Below are positions 36,110-46,102 of a stretch of DNA of 64,000 nt, one piece after another. The DNA comes from an uncultured Bacteroidales bacterium (GTDB taxonomy: Bacteria > Bacteroidota > Bacteroidia > Bacteroidales > Muribaculaceae), in contig CASEAQ010000010.1 of NCBI GenBank assembly GCA_949285735.1, forward strand, positions 1 to 64,000, in the 5' to 3' direction. The translations under genes and the position numbers were made by a program. The notes beneath the pieces are model-generated. The model did not search any database. It was not told the DNA's origin and saw only the letters and a program-made list of their open reading frames with translations. Numbering within the stretch: position 1 is the stretch's first letter; every line of letters starts with the position of its first letter.

Positions 36110-37147
36110 ATGGCAAAAAGTTCTGTTATATTTGATTGTGAACGAATGAAGCATCTCCATTCGGGATTTTTCTACTTTTGCGGACAACTTGGAAAAGCAT
36201 TGCTGGAAGAAGCTACCAAGAGTGACGACATTTCGTTCTTCATACCAAAGAAGTTAGAAGGTTACTTCGGTGAGAATGTTGCCTACAAGAGGGTTAACCC
36301 TCTCTACAAACTATATCTGCCTACTTGTGGCGCGAAGGTGTGGCACGCCGCCTACCAAACGACTCCATACCTGCCCCTCCGGGCAAAAGTGGTACTCACC
36401 GTGCACGACCTCAATTTCCTATATGAGCGGAACGAAGAAGACCAGAAAAAATACCGCAAAAGGCTGCAATACAACGTTGACCATTCCGACGTGATTGTCA
36501 CAATCTCGCAGTATGTGCGTAAAGACCTCGAAGAGCACATCGATACCCACGGAAAAGAAATACACGTCATATACAACGGGCGAAACACGTTTACGGGCGA
36601 CATAACCATACCGAAAGAGGCTCCCAAACGCCCGTTCCTGTTCTCGATAGGCATGATGCTGCCAAAGAAGAATTTCCACGTGCTGCCGCAACTGCTCATC
36701 GACAACGACATGGAACTTGTCATTGCAGGCAAGCAACTCGAATATATCGACCGCATCAGGCAAGCAGCAAGCCAATGTGGCGTTGCCGACCGTCTGCACC
36801 TTGTGGGAACAATTTCCGATGGTGAAAAATATTGGTACATGAAGAATTGTACCGCCTTTGTATTTCCTTCAATCGCCGAGGGCTTCGGACTCCCGGTAAT
36901 CGAGGCTATGTCTTGCGGGAAGCCCGTTTTCATTTCCCAATACACATCACTGCCAGAAATTGGCGGCGACATGGCATATTACTTCAACAAAGACTTTGAC
37001 GGGGCTGCTATGCGGCAGGAATTGGAAGAGGGATTGGCTGACTTCCACAACAACAACAAAGCAGAGGCTTCGCGCCAATATGCCAACCGTTTTTCGTGGA
37101 CTAATGCCGCAAAAGCCTACTGGGAGATATACAAATCCTTGATGTGA
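36110..37147 (+). CDS. Family 4 glycosyltransferase
   Basis: The 345-aa GT-B enzyme ends with the GT4 nucleotide-sugar domain. LFSIGMMLPKKNFHVL (about 180) and FPSIAEGFGLPVIEAMSCGKPV (about 255, the ExxxxxxxE motif) are visible. It resembles mannosyltransferase-type GT4 enzymes. It follows DUF486 by 46 bp on the same strand. The substrate is unknown. Confidence 0.87.
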   Translation: MAKSSVIFDCERMKHLHSGFFYFCGQLGKALLEEATKSDDISFFIPKKLEGYFGENVAYKRVNPLYKLYLPTCGAKVWHAAYQTTPYLPLRAKVVLTVHDLNFLYERNEEDQKKYRKRLQYNVDHSDVIVTISQYVRKDLEEHIDTHGKEIHVIYNGRNTFTGDITIPKEAPKRPFLFSIGMMLPKKNFHVLPQLLIDNDMELVIAGKQLEYIDRIRQAASQCGVADRLHLVGTISDGEKYWYMKNCTAFVFPSIAEGFGLPVIEAMSCGKPVFISQYTSLPEIGGDMAYYFNKDFDGAAMRQELEEGLADFHNNNKAEASRQYANRFSWTNAAKAYWEIYKSLM

Positions 37148-37217
37148 CAGGAAGAATCTGCATATTTAGAATCTGTTTAAATAAAGAATCTGTGCATTCA
37201 TCAACACCATGCGAGTC

Positions 37218-37805
37218 TTACAAGGCTGATATATTGAACGGTGTTATTTCAAAATAGATTTTATCGTGGCTGTAATTATCGGTTGGCTTAACCGAAAAAC
37301 TGTCGTATGAACGCATTCCCTCGACCACAAGTTGCTGGTTGCCGATTTCTGTAATTTCGAGTGCCGCTTTCATCAACATATACTCGTCTTGCACACAAAT
37401 AACGCAGAATGCCGATTCGGGCGAAGTGCCGTCGCCTGTCGATGCTATTGCCTTGAGCAAGCGTGAGAAACGCCACGCTGCAACAGTCCATATATCATGC
37501 TCTTGCGGCACTATGCGCAACAAGGCATCGAGTGCGTCGAGGTTAAACGGGTGCCGGCAAGCTGTGTCCCATGCCAGCCGCAAAGCACCTTCCAAGTCGC
37601 CGGTCTTCATCATGCAATCGATACCTATGCGGTTGAAGTCGAGATCGGAATATCCGTCGCCGATATACGCTTGAGCAACATACGTCCTTGCTATATCATC
37701 GAGCGTCAAGGTGCTGTCGAGCTGTTCAAAACGAGCCACCAAGCCAGCCACCTCCTTGGGCTCTTCACTTGCCCACTTCTCTATTTCAAGGCAATCAATC
37801 GACAT
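37218..37805 (-). CDS. DUF4919-like protein
   Basis: The 195-aa protein has no signal peptide. A helical N-terminal half (about 1-115) is followed by the block STGDGTSPESAFCVICVQDEYMLM, which I associate with DUF4919 of Bacteroidetes. It lies 25 bp after the tonB-like gene and is the last gene of the pdxJ-exbBD-tonB run. Function unknown. Confidence 0.65.
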   Translation of the reverse strand: MSIDCLEIEKWASEEPKEVAGLVARFEQLDSTLTLDDIARTYVAQAYIGDGYSDLDFNRIGIDCMMKTGDLEGALRLAWDTACRHPFNLDALDALLRIVPQEHDIWTVAAWRFSRLLKAIASTGDGTSPESAFCVICVQDEYMLMKAALEITEIGNQQLVVEGMRSYDSFSVKPTDNYSHDKIYFEITPFNISAL

Positions 37806-37830
37806 TGTATCCTTTTTCCCTGTGCTGTTT

Positions 37831-38628
37831 TTATTGGAACCTCCAAGTTATGTAACCAATGGCTTCGCTCACTGTTCCAGTAGGCACCTTAAACTGCGAT
37901 TGCAACGAAGCCTGCTCGCAACTGCGGCGCACACTCATGTTGCTTGCGGCAGTGCCGCTGCCGCTATTGTAATTGGCAGCAATCACCTGTCCGCGAGAAT
38001 TGACGCGCACCCTTATCACCACCGTGCCCTCTACCGGGCTGCTTGGGTTGCCCCAATGCTCAAGTGTGTAGCCAGCCGACAACCCCGACACTCCCGGTGA
38101 CCCCGAACGAACGCCAGTAGGACTGTTGCCGTCGGGCTGGCCATCGTTGCCGTGTCCACCCTTGCTCGATGAGTTGTTGAACGCACCCTTAATCAACTTG
38201 TTTGTACGCTGTTCGGCTTCCTTGCGGCGGCGAATACGTTCCTGCTCTGCAAGTTCCTCCTTGGTGGGTCCAGCCTGTTCAGCTTCCTTAGTCACTTGCA
38301 TGGGCGACTCTTCATCGGTTGACAAAGCCGGCGTTGCCGACTCCCCCATCACACCGGCATCGTCGCTGTTGTCGCCACTGTTGGCTCGCTGCTCGTCGGC
38401 AGCCGAGGTTGCCGCACTGTTGTCGATGGGTTGCTGCAATGCATTGCCCAACATCACATATTCGCCTCCAAAGAATGTAATATCCTGTTGCGTGGTATCA
38501 TCGGGCATCGGTATGTCGGTATAATGCAGATAAGACAGCACAAGAATAAGCAACACTGCGATGTGGAACACCACAGTTGCCGCCAATGCCATTTTTTTAT
38601 TCTTGTCAGAGCCCTTCATTCGTGTCAA
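37831..38628 (-). CDS. TonB-like energy transducer
   Basis: The 265-aa protein has one N-terminal membrane helix (about 14-33), a long periplasmic linker rich in Ala, Glu and Ser with a charged helix (KEELAEQERIRRRKEAEQR), and a TonB-type C-terminal domain (about 185-265, GTVVIRVRVNSRGQV). Such proteins carry proton-motive energy from ExbB/ExbD to outer-membrane receptors. The classic Pro-rich linker is absent, so a TolA-like role is also possible. It follows exbD after 6 bp. Confidence 0.82.
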   Translation of the reverse strand: MTRMKGSDKNKKMALAATVVFHIAVLLILVLSYLHYTDIPMPDDTTQQDITFFGGEYVMLGNALQQPIDNSAATSAADEQRANSGDNSDDAGVMGESATPALSTDEESPMQVTKEAEQAGPTKEELAEQERIRRRKEAEQRTNKLIKGAFNNSSSKGGHGNDGQPDGNSPTGVRSGSPGVSGLSAGYTLEHWGNPSSPVEGTVVIRVRVNSRGQVIAANYNSGSGTAASNMSVRRSCEQASLQSQFKVPTGTVSEAIGYITWRFQ

Positions 38629-38634
38629 TAGTGA

Positions 38635-39081
38635 TTATATCTGTTTTTCTTTGCCCGGAGTCGCATAATTGGGCGATGCAGGAGTAGTGGCAAGCACTAT
38701 CTTCAAGTTGTTGCGCGCACCCTTGTCGAGCACCTCCACAATCTTGCCATAGGGCACCGACGCATCGGCATACAAGGCAATGAATTGCTCGGGATTGTTG
38801 TGCTGTGCAAGACGCAAGAAAGTGAGCAACTGGTCTTCGGGCAGTGCCTTTGGTTCTTCGTCGCCAAAAGCTCCATACATTACCAAGTCCTTGTCGATAT
38901 ATATGCGTGTGCCAGGTTTCAACGCCGTCTGCTGGCTCGATTGAGGCAAATCCACTTCAAGAGCCGAAGGATAGACAAATGTCGATGTCACCATGAAGAA
39001 TATGAGCAACAGGAATATGACATCGGTCATCGATGCCATGCTGAATATCGACATCATGTCGTGCTGCCGTTTTAGTGCCAT
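38635..39081 (-). CDS. ExbD/TolR-type biopolymer transport protein
   Basis: The 148-aa protein has one membrane helix (about 16-36) in the MASMTDVIFLLLIFFMVTS pattern, with the Asp of the proton path, and a small periplasmic domain. It works with the ExbB protein encoded 19 bp upstream and the TonB-like protein encoded downstream. Confidence 0.92.
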   Translation of the reverse strand: MALKRQHDMMSIFSMASMTDVIFLLLIFFMVTSTFVYPSALEVDLPQSSQQTALKPGTRIYIDKDLVMYGAFGDEEPKALPEDQLLTFLRLAQHNNPEQFIALYADASVPYGKIVEVLDKGARNNLKIVLATTPASPNYATPGKEKQI

Positions 39082-39100
39082 AGTCGTGCCTCCTCTCTAT

Positions 39101-39835
39101 TTATTTTGCTGCCGGCTCGTTAAGCAAGTCCATAAATTCCATGGTCTTGGCTTCGAGCTGGTTCATCACCTTGTTGAGCCTCGACACAAGGAAGTTGTAG
39201 GCAAACAGGGCTATGATGCCCACTATCAACCCGGCAACAGTCGTCACAAGGGCCTCATAGATGCCGCTTGCAAGAATGGCAATGTTGGCATTGTTGCCTG
39301 CGCTTGCCAATGCAAAAAACGCCTTTACCATACCTGTCACAGTGCCAAGGAAACCAAGCATAGGAGCACCGGCAGCCGTCGTGGCAAGCCAGCTGAAGCC
39401 CTTGCCGAGGGCGGTTATCTCCATATTGCCAGTGTTCTCTATGGCTACAAGCACGTCGTTCATAGGGCGGCCTATGCGCGAAATACCTTTCATGATAAGG
39501 CGCGAATAGGGCGTGTCGGTCTTTTTGCACAAGTTCATCGCGCTCTCTATCTCGCCATCGTGTATGTAGTCCTTGATGCGCTTCATAAATGTCTTGTCCT
39601 CCTTGGCGGCGGCATTTATGGCAAGGAATCGCTCGATGAGGATATAAATGCTGATAATCGACAATATGGCAAGCGGAATCATGATGATACCGCCCTTGAG
39701 CGTGAGCTCCCACACCGAGATTTCTTGAGTTGCGGCTGTTTCAACTGCCTGTTGCACAGCACCGAGGGTGTCGATAGGCAGCACGTCGGCACTTTGTAGC
39801 GACAAGGCTGCCATGATGGAATTAAGGATAGCCAT
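39101..39835 (-). CDS. ExbB/TolQ/MotA-type proton channel
   Basis: The 244-aa inner-membrane protein has helices at about 45-65, 135-160 and 185-210. It shows the ExbB family blocks AAGAPMLGFLGTVTGMVKAF and TTVAGLIVGIIALFAYN. It forms the proton channel with ExbD to energize TonB. It lies 26 bp after pdxJ on the minus strand. Confidence 0.92.
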   Translation of the reverse strand: MAILNSIMAALSLQSADVLPIDTLGAVQQAVETAATQEISVWELTLKGGIIMIPLAILSIISIYILIERFLAINAAAKEDKTFMKRIKDYIHDGEIESAMNLCKKTDTPYSRLIMKGISRIGRPMNDVLVAIENTGNMEITALGKGFSWLATTAAGAPMLGFLGTVTGMVKAFFALASAGNNANIAILASGIYEALVTTVAGLIVGIIALFAYNFLVSRLNKVMNQLEAKTMEFMDLLNEPAAK

Positions 39836-39861
39836 GATTGGTATTTATGCGTTTTTTTTCG

Positions 39862-40575
39862 TTAACGTAAACAATTTTTATAAGCAGCGATTGTCTTTTC
39901 CAGACCCATGTAAAGGGCATCGGAAATGAGCGAGTGACCTATCGACACTTCGTTGAGGTGGGGCAGATTTTCATAGAAATACCTCAAGTTCTCAAGGTTC
40001 AGGTCGTGACCGGCATTCACACCAAGCCCCACGTTGTGGGCAGCCTCCGATGCTATCACGAAGGGGGCAACGGCGGCAGCCGGGTCTTTGGGGTATGCCA
40101 CGGCATAAGGCTCGGTATATAACTCTATGCGGTCGGCACCGGTCTTGGCTGCGAGTTTTATGTTTTCAACATCTGTTCCCACAAAGATGCTTGTGCGTAT
40201 TCCGGCATCCTTGAGGCGGTCAACGACAGCCGACAGGAAATCGAGGTTGCTGCCAACATCCCAACCAGCCGTCGAAGTGAGCGCATCGGGGGCGTCGGGA
40301 ACAAGCGTAGCCTGCTCGGGCTTCACCTTGAGCAGCAAGTCAACGAAATCATCGGAAGGATAACCTTCAATGTTGAATTCGGTGCGGATAATAGGGCGCA
40401 AGGCATACACGTCGCTGCGGCGTATGTGCCGCTCGTCGGGGCGCGGATGCACCGTTATGCCATCGGCTCCAAAGCGTTCACAATCGATTGCCACTTTCAC
40501 CACATCGGGGATATTGCCACCGCGAGCATTGCGCAAAGTGGCCACTTTGTTGATATTTACACTTAAATTTGTCAT
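39862..40575 (-). CDS. pdxJ: Pyridoxine 5'-phosphate synthase
   Basis: The 237-aa TIM-barrel enzyme makes pyridoxine phosphate from 1-deoxyxylulose phosphate and 3-amino-2-oxopropyl phosphate. Signatures: [50 protein letters not shown] and [15 protein letters not shown] chose the start at 40575, where the conserved N-terminus begins. It heads a minus-strand run with exbB, exbD and tonB and is divergent from nadK. Confidence 0.95.
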   Translation of the reverse strand: MTNLSVNINKVATLRNARGGNIPDVVKVAIDCERFGADGITVHPRPDERHIRRSDVYALRPIIRTEFNIEGYPSDDFVDLLLKVKPEQATLVPDAPDALTSTAGWDVGSNLDFLSAVVDRLKDAGIRTSIFVGTDVENIKLAAKTGADRIELYTEPYAVAYPKDPAAAVAPFVIASEAAHNVGLGVNAGHDLNLENLRYFYENLPHLNEVSIGHSLISDALYMGLEKTIAAYKNCLR

Positions 40576-40785
40576 TTTTTCTATATCTCCTCTTAGAAAA
40601 TATACACTTCTCAAATCTTATCTCTCTAAGGTGAAAATATCGTATATTTGCAAGTGCATAATTTGTTGCAAAAATAATATGAAATAATAATATAATAAAG
40701 CGAAAGGCGCAGTTTGTGTCACCAAAGACATTTTTTGACCAACTGCCAAACAACTATTTTGGCTTTATCACAAGTTATCGGAACA

Positions 40786-41646
40786 ATGAAGATACTACTT
40801 TTCGGAAACGAATACCAACGGCACTACGCCGACGAACTGCGGCATCTTGTTGAAGTATTGGGCAATAGCGGTGCCGACATAGTGGCAGAAACCGACTTCC
40901 ACAGCTATTTGCACAATGCGCTCGACATCGATGTCGGCAACATCAGGAGTTGCCCGGCGTGCGACATGGAGGGCGATGTAGCACTCAGCATCGGGGGCGA
41001 CGGCACTTTCCTGCGCACAGCACGCGTGATGGCAAGGAAAGATGTTCCGATACTCGGCATCAACACGGGTCATCTTGGCTACCTTGCCGATGCAAATGTT
41101 TCTGAAATCGAGCAAGTGGTTGACGAGCTATACAAAGGGCTTTTTAAGATAGGACGGAGGACCATGCTTGAAATAAGCAACAATTGCGGAGTGAACATAC
41201 GCAACACCCTTGCACTCAACGAAGTGGCAATATCAAGGCAAGACAATTGCTCGATGCTCGGTATGCGCACGTGGGTCAACGGAATCGACCTTACCACTTA
41301 CCGCGGCGACGGACTGGTGATTTCCACTCCCACTGGCTCGACTGCCTACAACCTGAGCGTGGGCGGACCCTTGGTCGAACCCACTTCCCACGTACTGGTG
41401 CTGTCGCCCATATCAGCCCATTCGCTCAACATGCGGCCGCTCGTGCTGCGCGACGACTCGGTGATAGTGGTGGAAACCAGTTCCAGAACACAACAATACC
41501 TCGTCAGCCTCGACGGCGAGGTCTATTCATTCCCGACGGGGTCGGCAATTACAGTACGCAAGTCCGACATTTTCGTAAAAGTCATCGAACCGCTCAACCA
41601 CAACTTTGCCGACACGCTGCGCCGCAAACTCATGTGGGGGCAATAA
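40786..41646 (+). CDS. nadK: NAD kinase
   Basis: The 286-aa enzyme phosphorylates NAD to NADP. It shows LSIGGDGTFLRTAR (catalytic GGDGT, about 68), the LNEVAISR block (about 145) and STPTGSTAYNLSVGGPLV (about 180). The start at 40786 puts MKILLFGNEY at the N-terminus. The 210-bp divergent region to pdxJ has a -7 box TATATTTG at 40643-40650. Confidence 0.95.
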   Translation: MKILLFGNEYQRHYADELRHLVEVLGNSGADIVAETDFHSYLHNALDIDVGNIRSCPACDMEGDVALSIGGDGTFLRTARVMARKDVPILGINTGHLGYLADANVSEIEQVVDELYKGLFKIGRRTMLEISNNCGVNIRNTLALNEVAISRQDNCSMLGMRTWVNGIDLTTYRGDGLVISTPTGSTAYNLSVGGPLVEPTSHVLVLSPISAHSLNMRPLVLRDDSVIVVETSSRTQQYLVSLDGEVYSFPTGSAITVRKSDIFVKVIEPLNHNFADTLRRKLMWGQ

Positions 41647-41663
41647 CTCACAACACATGCGCT

Positions 41664-42389
41664 ATGGGACAATACAGGCTTGAAGACAAGGAATTTGGAA
41701 CAATGATAGTCGCCACTCGCAAGGGCATGAGGAGTGTGAAGACTTGCGTGAAAAATGGCATCATTGTGCTGCACGTGCCAGAGGGCATAGGATATGCCAA
41801 CTTGCTTAAAATTCTCGACGACAATAGGGTATGGCTTCGGCAATTGTTGGCGAAGAACGAAGCCACACGCCTGCGCTACCACGCCGGACAGTCATTCAAG
41901 TGCCTTGGCGGCTACAACATCACCATTGGAACGCAGCACACGCTGCCGGGCAAAGTGGTGTTTGGCAACAGCGAGACGGGAAATATGTATATCAACCTGC
42001 CGCAAGATGCCGATTTCGACAGCGAACGCACCACGTCGCTAATTTCCCGATGCCTGAAAATGCTTGCCAAGCGCATTGCCCCACAGGTGCTTATCCCCTA
42101 TGCCGAAGAAGTGGCAACCGAAGTGGGCGCAAAGCCATGGCGTTTTGTCATCGGCAGCGGGCTACACAAGTTGGGGCATTGCACACCAAAGGGGGAGATA
42201 CAACTATCGTTCAACCTCATGTTCCTGCCCGACCATCTCGCCCGTTTCATAATCCTGCACGAACTCGCCCACCTCACCCACTTCAACCACAGCCCGCAAT
42301 TCCACGCCCTGCTCAACCGCTATTGCAACGGCGAAGAAAAGCGGCTCGACACCGAACTAAAACACTTCCCCTGGCCCGTGAAGCTATAA
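41664..42389 (+). CDS. YgjP/SprT-like metallopeptidase (DUF45)
   Basis: The 241-aa protein carries the zinc-peptidase motif HELAHLTHFNH near residue 200 (HExxH plus a third His), as in YgjP-like DUF45 proteins. The N-terminal domain (VWLRQLLAKN, near 50) matches the same family. The start codon at 41664 is 17 bp after nadK, so they may be co-transcribed. Targets are unknown. Its last 6 bp overlap the convergent Y-family polymerase gene. Confidence 0.8.
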   Translation: MGQYRLEDKEFGTMIVATRKGMRSVKTCVKNGIIVLHVPEGIGYANLLKILDDNRVWLRQLLAKNEATRLRYHAGQSFKCLGGYNITIGTQHTLPGKVVFGNSETGNMYINLPQDADFDSERTTSLISRCLKMLAKRIAPQVLIPYAEEVATEVGAKPWRFVIGSGLHKLGHCTPKGEIQLSFNLMFLPDHLARFIILHELAHLTHFNHSPQFHALLNRYCNGEEKRLDTELKHFPWPVKL

Positions 42390-43619
42390 AAGCGACTCGT
42401 CGTCGAAGGGCTTGATTGTCGGGGTGGGGGCGTTGCCTTGCACGGTGAGCCTGACGGTGTTGCGCCCATACTTGGTGTTGAGGCGGTCGGCTGCTTCCAT
42501 CAGCCTGCGGTTTTCCGAGGTGTTGATTTTGTCAAACAAGTCGAGTTGTTGCCCGTAATCCTCAACCAAGCCGCCAAGCACTATCCCCATTCGTTTATAT
42601 TTATACCCCTTGACAAACAGCTTGTCGAGCAACTGCAATGCCACGCGCACGATTTCCTGCGTGTTGGCTGTTGCCGTGGGCAACTTGGCTATGTCGGAGT
42701 TGGAATATTGCGGCAAGTCGGTGCGGTGGGGGTTGGTGCAGATAAACACCGTCACATTGCGACACAGGCAATGGTCGCTGCGCAAGCTCATGGCGGCATC
42801 GGCAGCATAGTTACTAAGCAGCTCGTGTAGCCGCCCAAGTTCGGTTTCCATAAACGGAAAGGTGCGGCTGTGCATAATCGATTGCTGGTGGGCTGGGGCT
42901 GACAAGTCGATTGACGGCACTCCATGCAACTCGCGCCATGTGCGCACACCTGCCGTAGTCATCATATAGCTCACGAGCGACTCGCTCAATTGCGCAAAAT
43001 CGTGTGCCGTGGCAATGCCCATCTGCCTCAACCGTGGCACACTGCGGCGACCTATTCCCCACACATTCTCGATGGGAATGCTTTTCAGTGCCTTTTCCCT
43101 CGTTTCGGGCGTGATGACACAGATGCCTCCATAAGCCTTGTACCGCTTGGCAAACCATGTCGCAGTCTTTGCCAAGGTGTAAGTGCTCGAACAGCCGCAA
43201 CTGACTGGCACGCCACAACTATTGGTTATGACATCCACCACCTGCTCCATGCACTGCCTCACGCCGACAGGGTCGTCAACGGGAATGCAGCCGAAAAACT
43301 CATCGACGCTATATTGTAAAAAATCGAGCACAATCTCCTGCTCCACAACTGCTTTCATGATGAGCCTCGACACGCTGCGATATTTGTGCAAGTCGGCGGC
43401 AAACAGCTTCACGCCGTTGTCGCGCAATACCTTTTTCACTTTGAAGATAGGGTCGCCACGACGCAAACCCAGCGACTTGGCTTCTTGCGTCAGGGCAAGG
43501 ATTATGCCGCCGCCAGCCTCGTTGTTGCTGGCAACTACGACGGGCTTGCCTGCCAACTCGGGATGGGCAGCAATCTCCACCGATGCATAAAAAGAGTTGC
43601 AGTCAATGTGTATAATCAT
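42384..43619 (-). CDS. Y-family DNA polymerase (UmuC-like)
   Basis: The 411-aa translesion polymerase begins IIHIDCNSFYASVE (catalytic Asp) and has YSVDEFFG (catalytic Asp-Glu, about 105). HhH-type NVWGIGRRSVPRLRQMGI follows near 185, then a little-finger domain. The gene is of UmuC rather than DinB type by length and order; no umuD is adjacent. It may be a damage-response gene, but I see no clear operator. Confidence 0.9.
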   Translation of the reverse strand: MIIHIDCNSFYASVEIAAHPELAGKPVVVASNNEAGGGIILALTQEAKSLGLRRGDPIFKVKKVLRDNGVKLFAADLHKYRSVSRLIMKAVVEQEIVLDFLQYSVDEFFGCIPVDDPVGVRQCMEQVVDVITNSCGVPVSCGCSSTYTLAKTATWFAKRYKAYGGICVITPETREKALKSIPIENVWGIGRRSVPRLRQMGIATAHDFAQLSESLVSYMMTTAGVRTWRELHGVPSIDLSAPAHQQSIMHSRTFPFMETELGRLHELLSNYAADAAMSLRSDHCLCRNVTVFICTNPHRTDLPQYSNSDIAKLPTATANTQEIVRVALQLLDKLFVKGYKYKRMGIVLGGLVEDYGQQLDLFDKINTSENRRLMEAADRLNTKYGRNTVRLTVQGNAPTPTIKPFDDESLL

Positions 43620-43706
43620 GGAACAAGTGTGCTTTCATTGCTGCAAATATATAGTTTTTGCCACAGCCAGGCAATAGGGTGGGAGTGCTGCCCCCATTTG
43701 TTTTTG

Positions 43707-44420
43707 CTATTCGTCGATTCGCGAGCGCAGGCGTTTCCATGCGGCAGTGCCGAAAAGGCTGCTTTGGCGCATGGTTGCACACATCTCCTTGAAACGCGAC
43801 ATGGGAACAGACAATCCTATAATATCCTTCTCGAAGTAGGGACGCACCGACAAGTCAAACAGTGCCAAGAATGTGCGCTGCCCGCCACGGCGATTCTCGT
43901 TGATGGCTTGAGTGATGGCAGAGCTGCATCCTGAACCGAAAGGAGCCGTTACCGCCTCGGGTGAATTGTTGTCAAAGAATATCCACGACAGCAACCCCGA
44001 CAGCACATCGGGAGCTGCAAGAAACAAAACGCCTTCACACCACGGCTCGATGTCGGCGATACGGTCAACTCGGGCAAAACAAAGAAATTCCTTGTCGGCT
44101 GGCATCACATTGACTTGCCGCACGTAGTCGCGCACCATTTCGGGCGATAGCTTATAATGCTCCTTATGTGACACAAAATCGGGCACATACTCGGGCATCG
44201 GCGCAAACCCCGTGTAGAACTTGCCGCCACCGCAGCCCACCGTTTGCGCATTGTAGCAAATCGCTTCGCCAGCCCTCAACCGATTAAATGCCTTGAACAT
44301 ACACCCCTGCGTCTTAACCAACTCGCCCACCTCGTGGTCGGAGTAGCCAAACACATAAGGAAGCTCCACCTTCTCGCCAAAAGCCTCCTTGTAATCGTTC
44401 ACAAATGCTTTCAAATCCAT
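43707..44420 (-). CDS. DUF169 protein
   Basis: The 237-aa soluble protein matches DUF169: an N-terminal region with ELPYVFGYSD, a CxxG-rich middle (GCGGGKFYTGF, about 62) and the SGCSSAITQAINENRRGG block (about 165). The function of the family is not established; several members lie beside redox or metal-uptake genes. It is monocistronic. Confidence 0.8.
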   Translation of the reverse strand: MDLKAFVNDYKEAFGEKVELPYVFGYSDHEVGELVKTQGCMFKAFNRLRAGEAICYNAQTVGCGGGKFYTGFAPMPEYVPDFVSHKEHYKLSPEMVRDYVRQVNVMPADKEFLCFARVDRIADIEPWCEGVLFLAAPDVLSGLLSWIFFDNNSPEAVTAPFGSGCSSAITQAINENRRGGQRTFLALFDLSVRPYFEKDIIGLSVPMSRFKEMCATMRQSSLFGTAAWKRLRSRIDE

Positions 44421-44741
44421 ATCACCTCCCTTTTAATTTAGCACCTCCAATTTACAAAAAAACTTCCACTCCCCCAAAAAGTGCAACAACGCATTCCCAC
44501 CCAACCTGTTCAAGAATTTTTATCAGACAGCAATAGTTATATTTATTCATATTGACAATGCCGCGGATGATGTTGAAAACCTATTTGCTGCAAAGCCATG
44601 TGCATTCACACAAACAACTTGTAACAGCGATAAGCAAAAATAGGTGAATTGATTGCGCTAATTTGTGTTTTTTGTGAGGTTATTCCACAGATTTGTCGTA
44701 AGTTTGCAGTTGCATAACAATTTTAAATTTTTATTCATTCG
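44421..44741. other. Intergenic region between DUF169 and tyrS
   Basis: This 321-bp AT-rich divergent region holds a -7 box TAAGTTTG (44699-44706), 35 bp before tyrS, without a clear -33 box. I see no terminator, repeat or small gene. Confidence 0.5.
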
Positions 44742-46034
44742 ATGAATTTTATTGAAGAGCTGAAATGGCGCGGCATGATCAACAACATGATGCCGGGCAC
44801 TGAAGAACAACTCAACAAGGAAATGACCACGGCATACCTGGGCATCGACCCCACTGCCGACTCGTTGCACATCGGCCACTTGGTGGGCGTGATGATGCTC
44901 AAGCACTTGCAACGCTCGGGTCACCGTCCTATTGCACTTGTTGGCGGTGCTACGGGCATGATTGGCGACCCTTCGATGAAGTCGCAGGAGCGTGTGCTCA
45001 TCGACGAAACCACATTGCGCCACAACCAAGAATGCATCAAACGGCAACTTGCCAAGTTCCTCGACTTTGACAGCGATGCGCCCAACCACGCCATCCTTGT
45101 CAACAACTATGATTGGATGAAGGATTATGGATTCCTAAACTTCATTCGCGACATAGGCAAGCACATCACTGTTAACTATATGATGGCCAAGGATTCGGTG
45201 AAGAAACGCCTTGGCAGCGACACGCAGCACGGAATGTCGTTTACCGAATTTTCCTACCAGCTCTTGCAGGGCTACGACTTCTTGCACCTGTATGAAACTA
45301 TGGGGTGCAAGCTGCAAATGGGCGGTTCCGACCAATGGGGCAACATGACTACCGGAACCGAGCTGATACGCCGCATGAACGGCGGCGAGGCGTATGCCCT
45401 AACTTGTCCGCTCATCACTAAAGCCGACGGTGGCAAATTCGGCAAAACCGAGTCGGGCAACGTGTGGCTCGACCCGAAGCGCACATCGCCCTACAAGTTC
45501 TACCAGTTCTGGCTCAACGTGAGCGATGCCGACGCAGCCAAATACATAAGGATATTCACCGACCTCCCGAAGGAGGAAATCGAGGCACTCGAAGCCGAGC
45601 AGGAGAAAGACCCGGGACAACGTCCGTTGCAAAAACGCCTTGCACGCGAAATCACCATAATGGTACACTCGCAACAAGACTACGAGGCAGCCGTCGAAGC
45701 ATCGCAAATACTCTTCTCCAACAAGGCAAACGACATCTTGCACCGCATCGACGAAGACACGTTGCTGTCGGTGTTTGAGGGCGTTCCCACATTCGAAGTA
45801 CCTATGAGTGTTATCGAGGCTGGAGTGCCTGCCGTGGAACTGTTCACCACCCATGCAGCAATATTCCCATCGAAAGGCGAGATGCGCAAGCTCACCCAGG
45901 GCGGCGGCGTGTCGGTCAACAAGGAAAAAGTAGCTGATGCCAACATGACAATCGACAACTCGATGCTGCTCAACGGGAAATACATACTCGTGCAACGCGG
46001 CAAGAAAAACTATTACTTGATAATAGCGAAATAA
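44742..46034 (+). CDS. tyrS: Tyrosyl-tRNA synthetase
   Basis: The 430-aa class I synthetase charges tRNA(Tyr). The HIGH-type motif is LHIGHLVG (about 45), the tyrosine site is [12 protein letters not shown] (about 193), and the KMSKS-type loop is KFGKTESG (about 232). The C-terminal S4 RNA-binding domain is near 365-430. It stands alone and ends at a strong terminator. Confidence 0.97.
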   Translation: MNFIEELKWRGMINNMMPGTEEQLNKEMTTAYLGIDPTADSLHIGHLVGVMMLKHLQRSGHRPIALVGGATGMIGDPSMKSQERVLIDETTLRHNQECIKRQLAKFLDFDSDAPNHAILVNNYDWMKDYGFLNFIRDIGKHITVNYMMAKDSVKKRLGSDTQHGMSFTEFSYQLLQGYDFLHLYETMGCKLQMGGSDQWGNMTTGTELIRRMNGGEAYALTCPLITKADGGKFGKTESGNVWLDPKRTSPYKFYQFWLNVSDADAAKYIRIFTDLPKEEIEALEAEQEKDPGQRPLQKRLAREITIMVHSQQDYEAAVEASQILFSNKANDILHRIDEDTLLSVFEGVPTFEVPMSVIEAGVPAVELFTTHAAIFPSKGEMRKLTQGGGVSVNKEKVADANMTIDNSMLLNGKYILVQRGKKNYYLIIAK

Positions 46035-46058
46035 TATCGACTCAGATACTAACTCGAT

Positions 46059-46092
46059 GTGCATAGTGCTGCGGCACTATGCACGTCTTTTT
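46059..46092 (+). terminator. tyrS terminator
   Basis: GTGCATAGTGC (46059-46069) pairs with GCACTATGCAC (46074-46084) around a TGCG loop, then GTCTTTTT. An upstream in-frame ATG of the next gene (46079) falls inside this stem, so the start at 46103 is preferred. Confidence 0.92.
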
Positions 46093-46102
46093 ATACAACA
46101 AG

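Noticed and set aside
37155-37192. Three GAATCTG direct repeats between a glycosyltransferase and the DUF4919-like gene
   Set aside because: Only 7 bp each and unevenly spaced; too little to call an operator or iteron.
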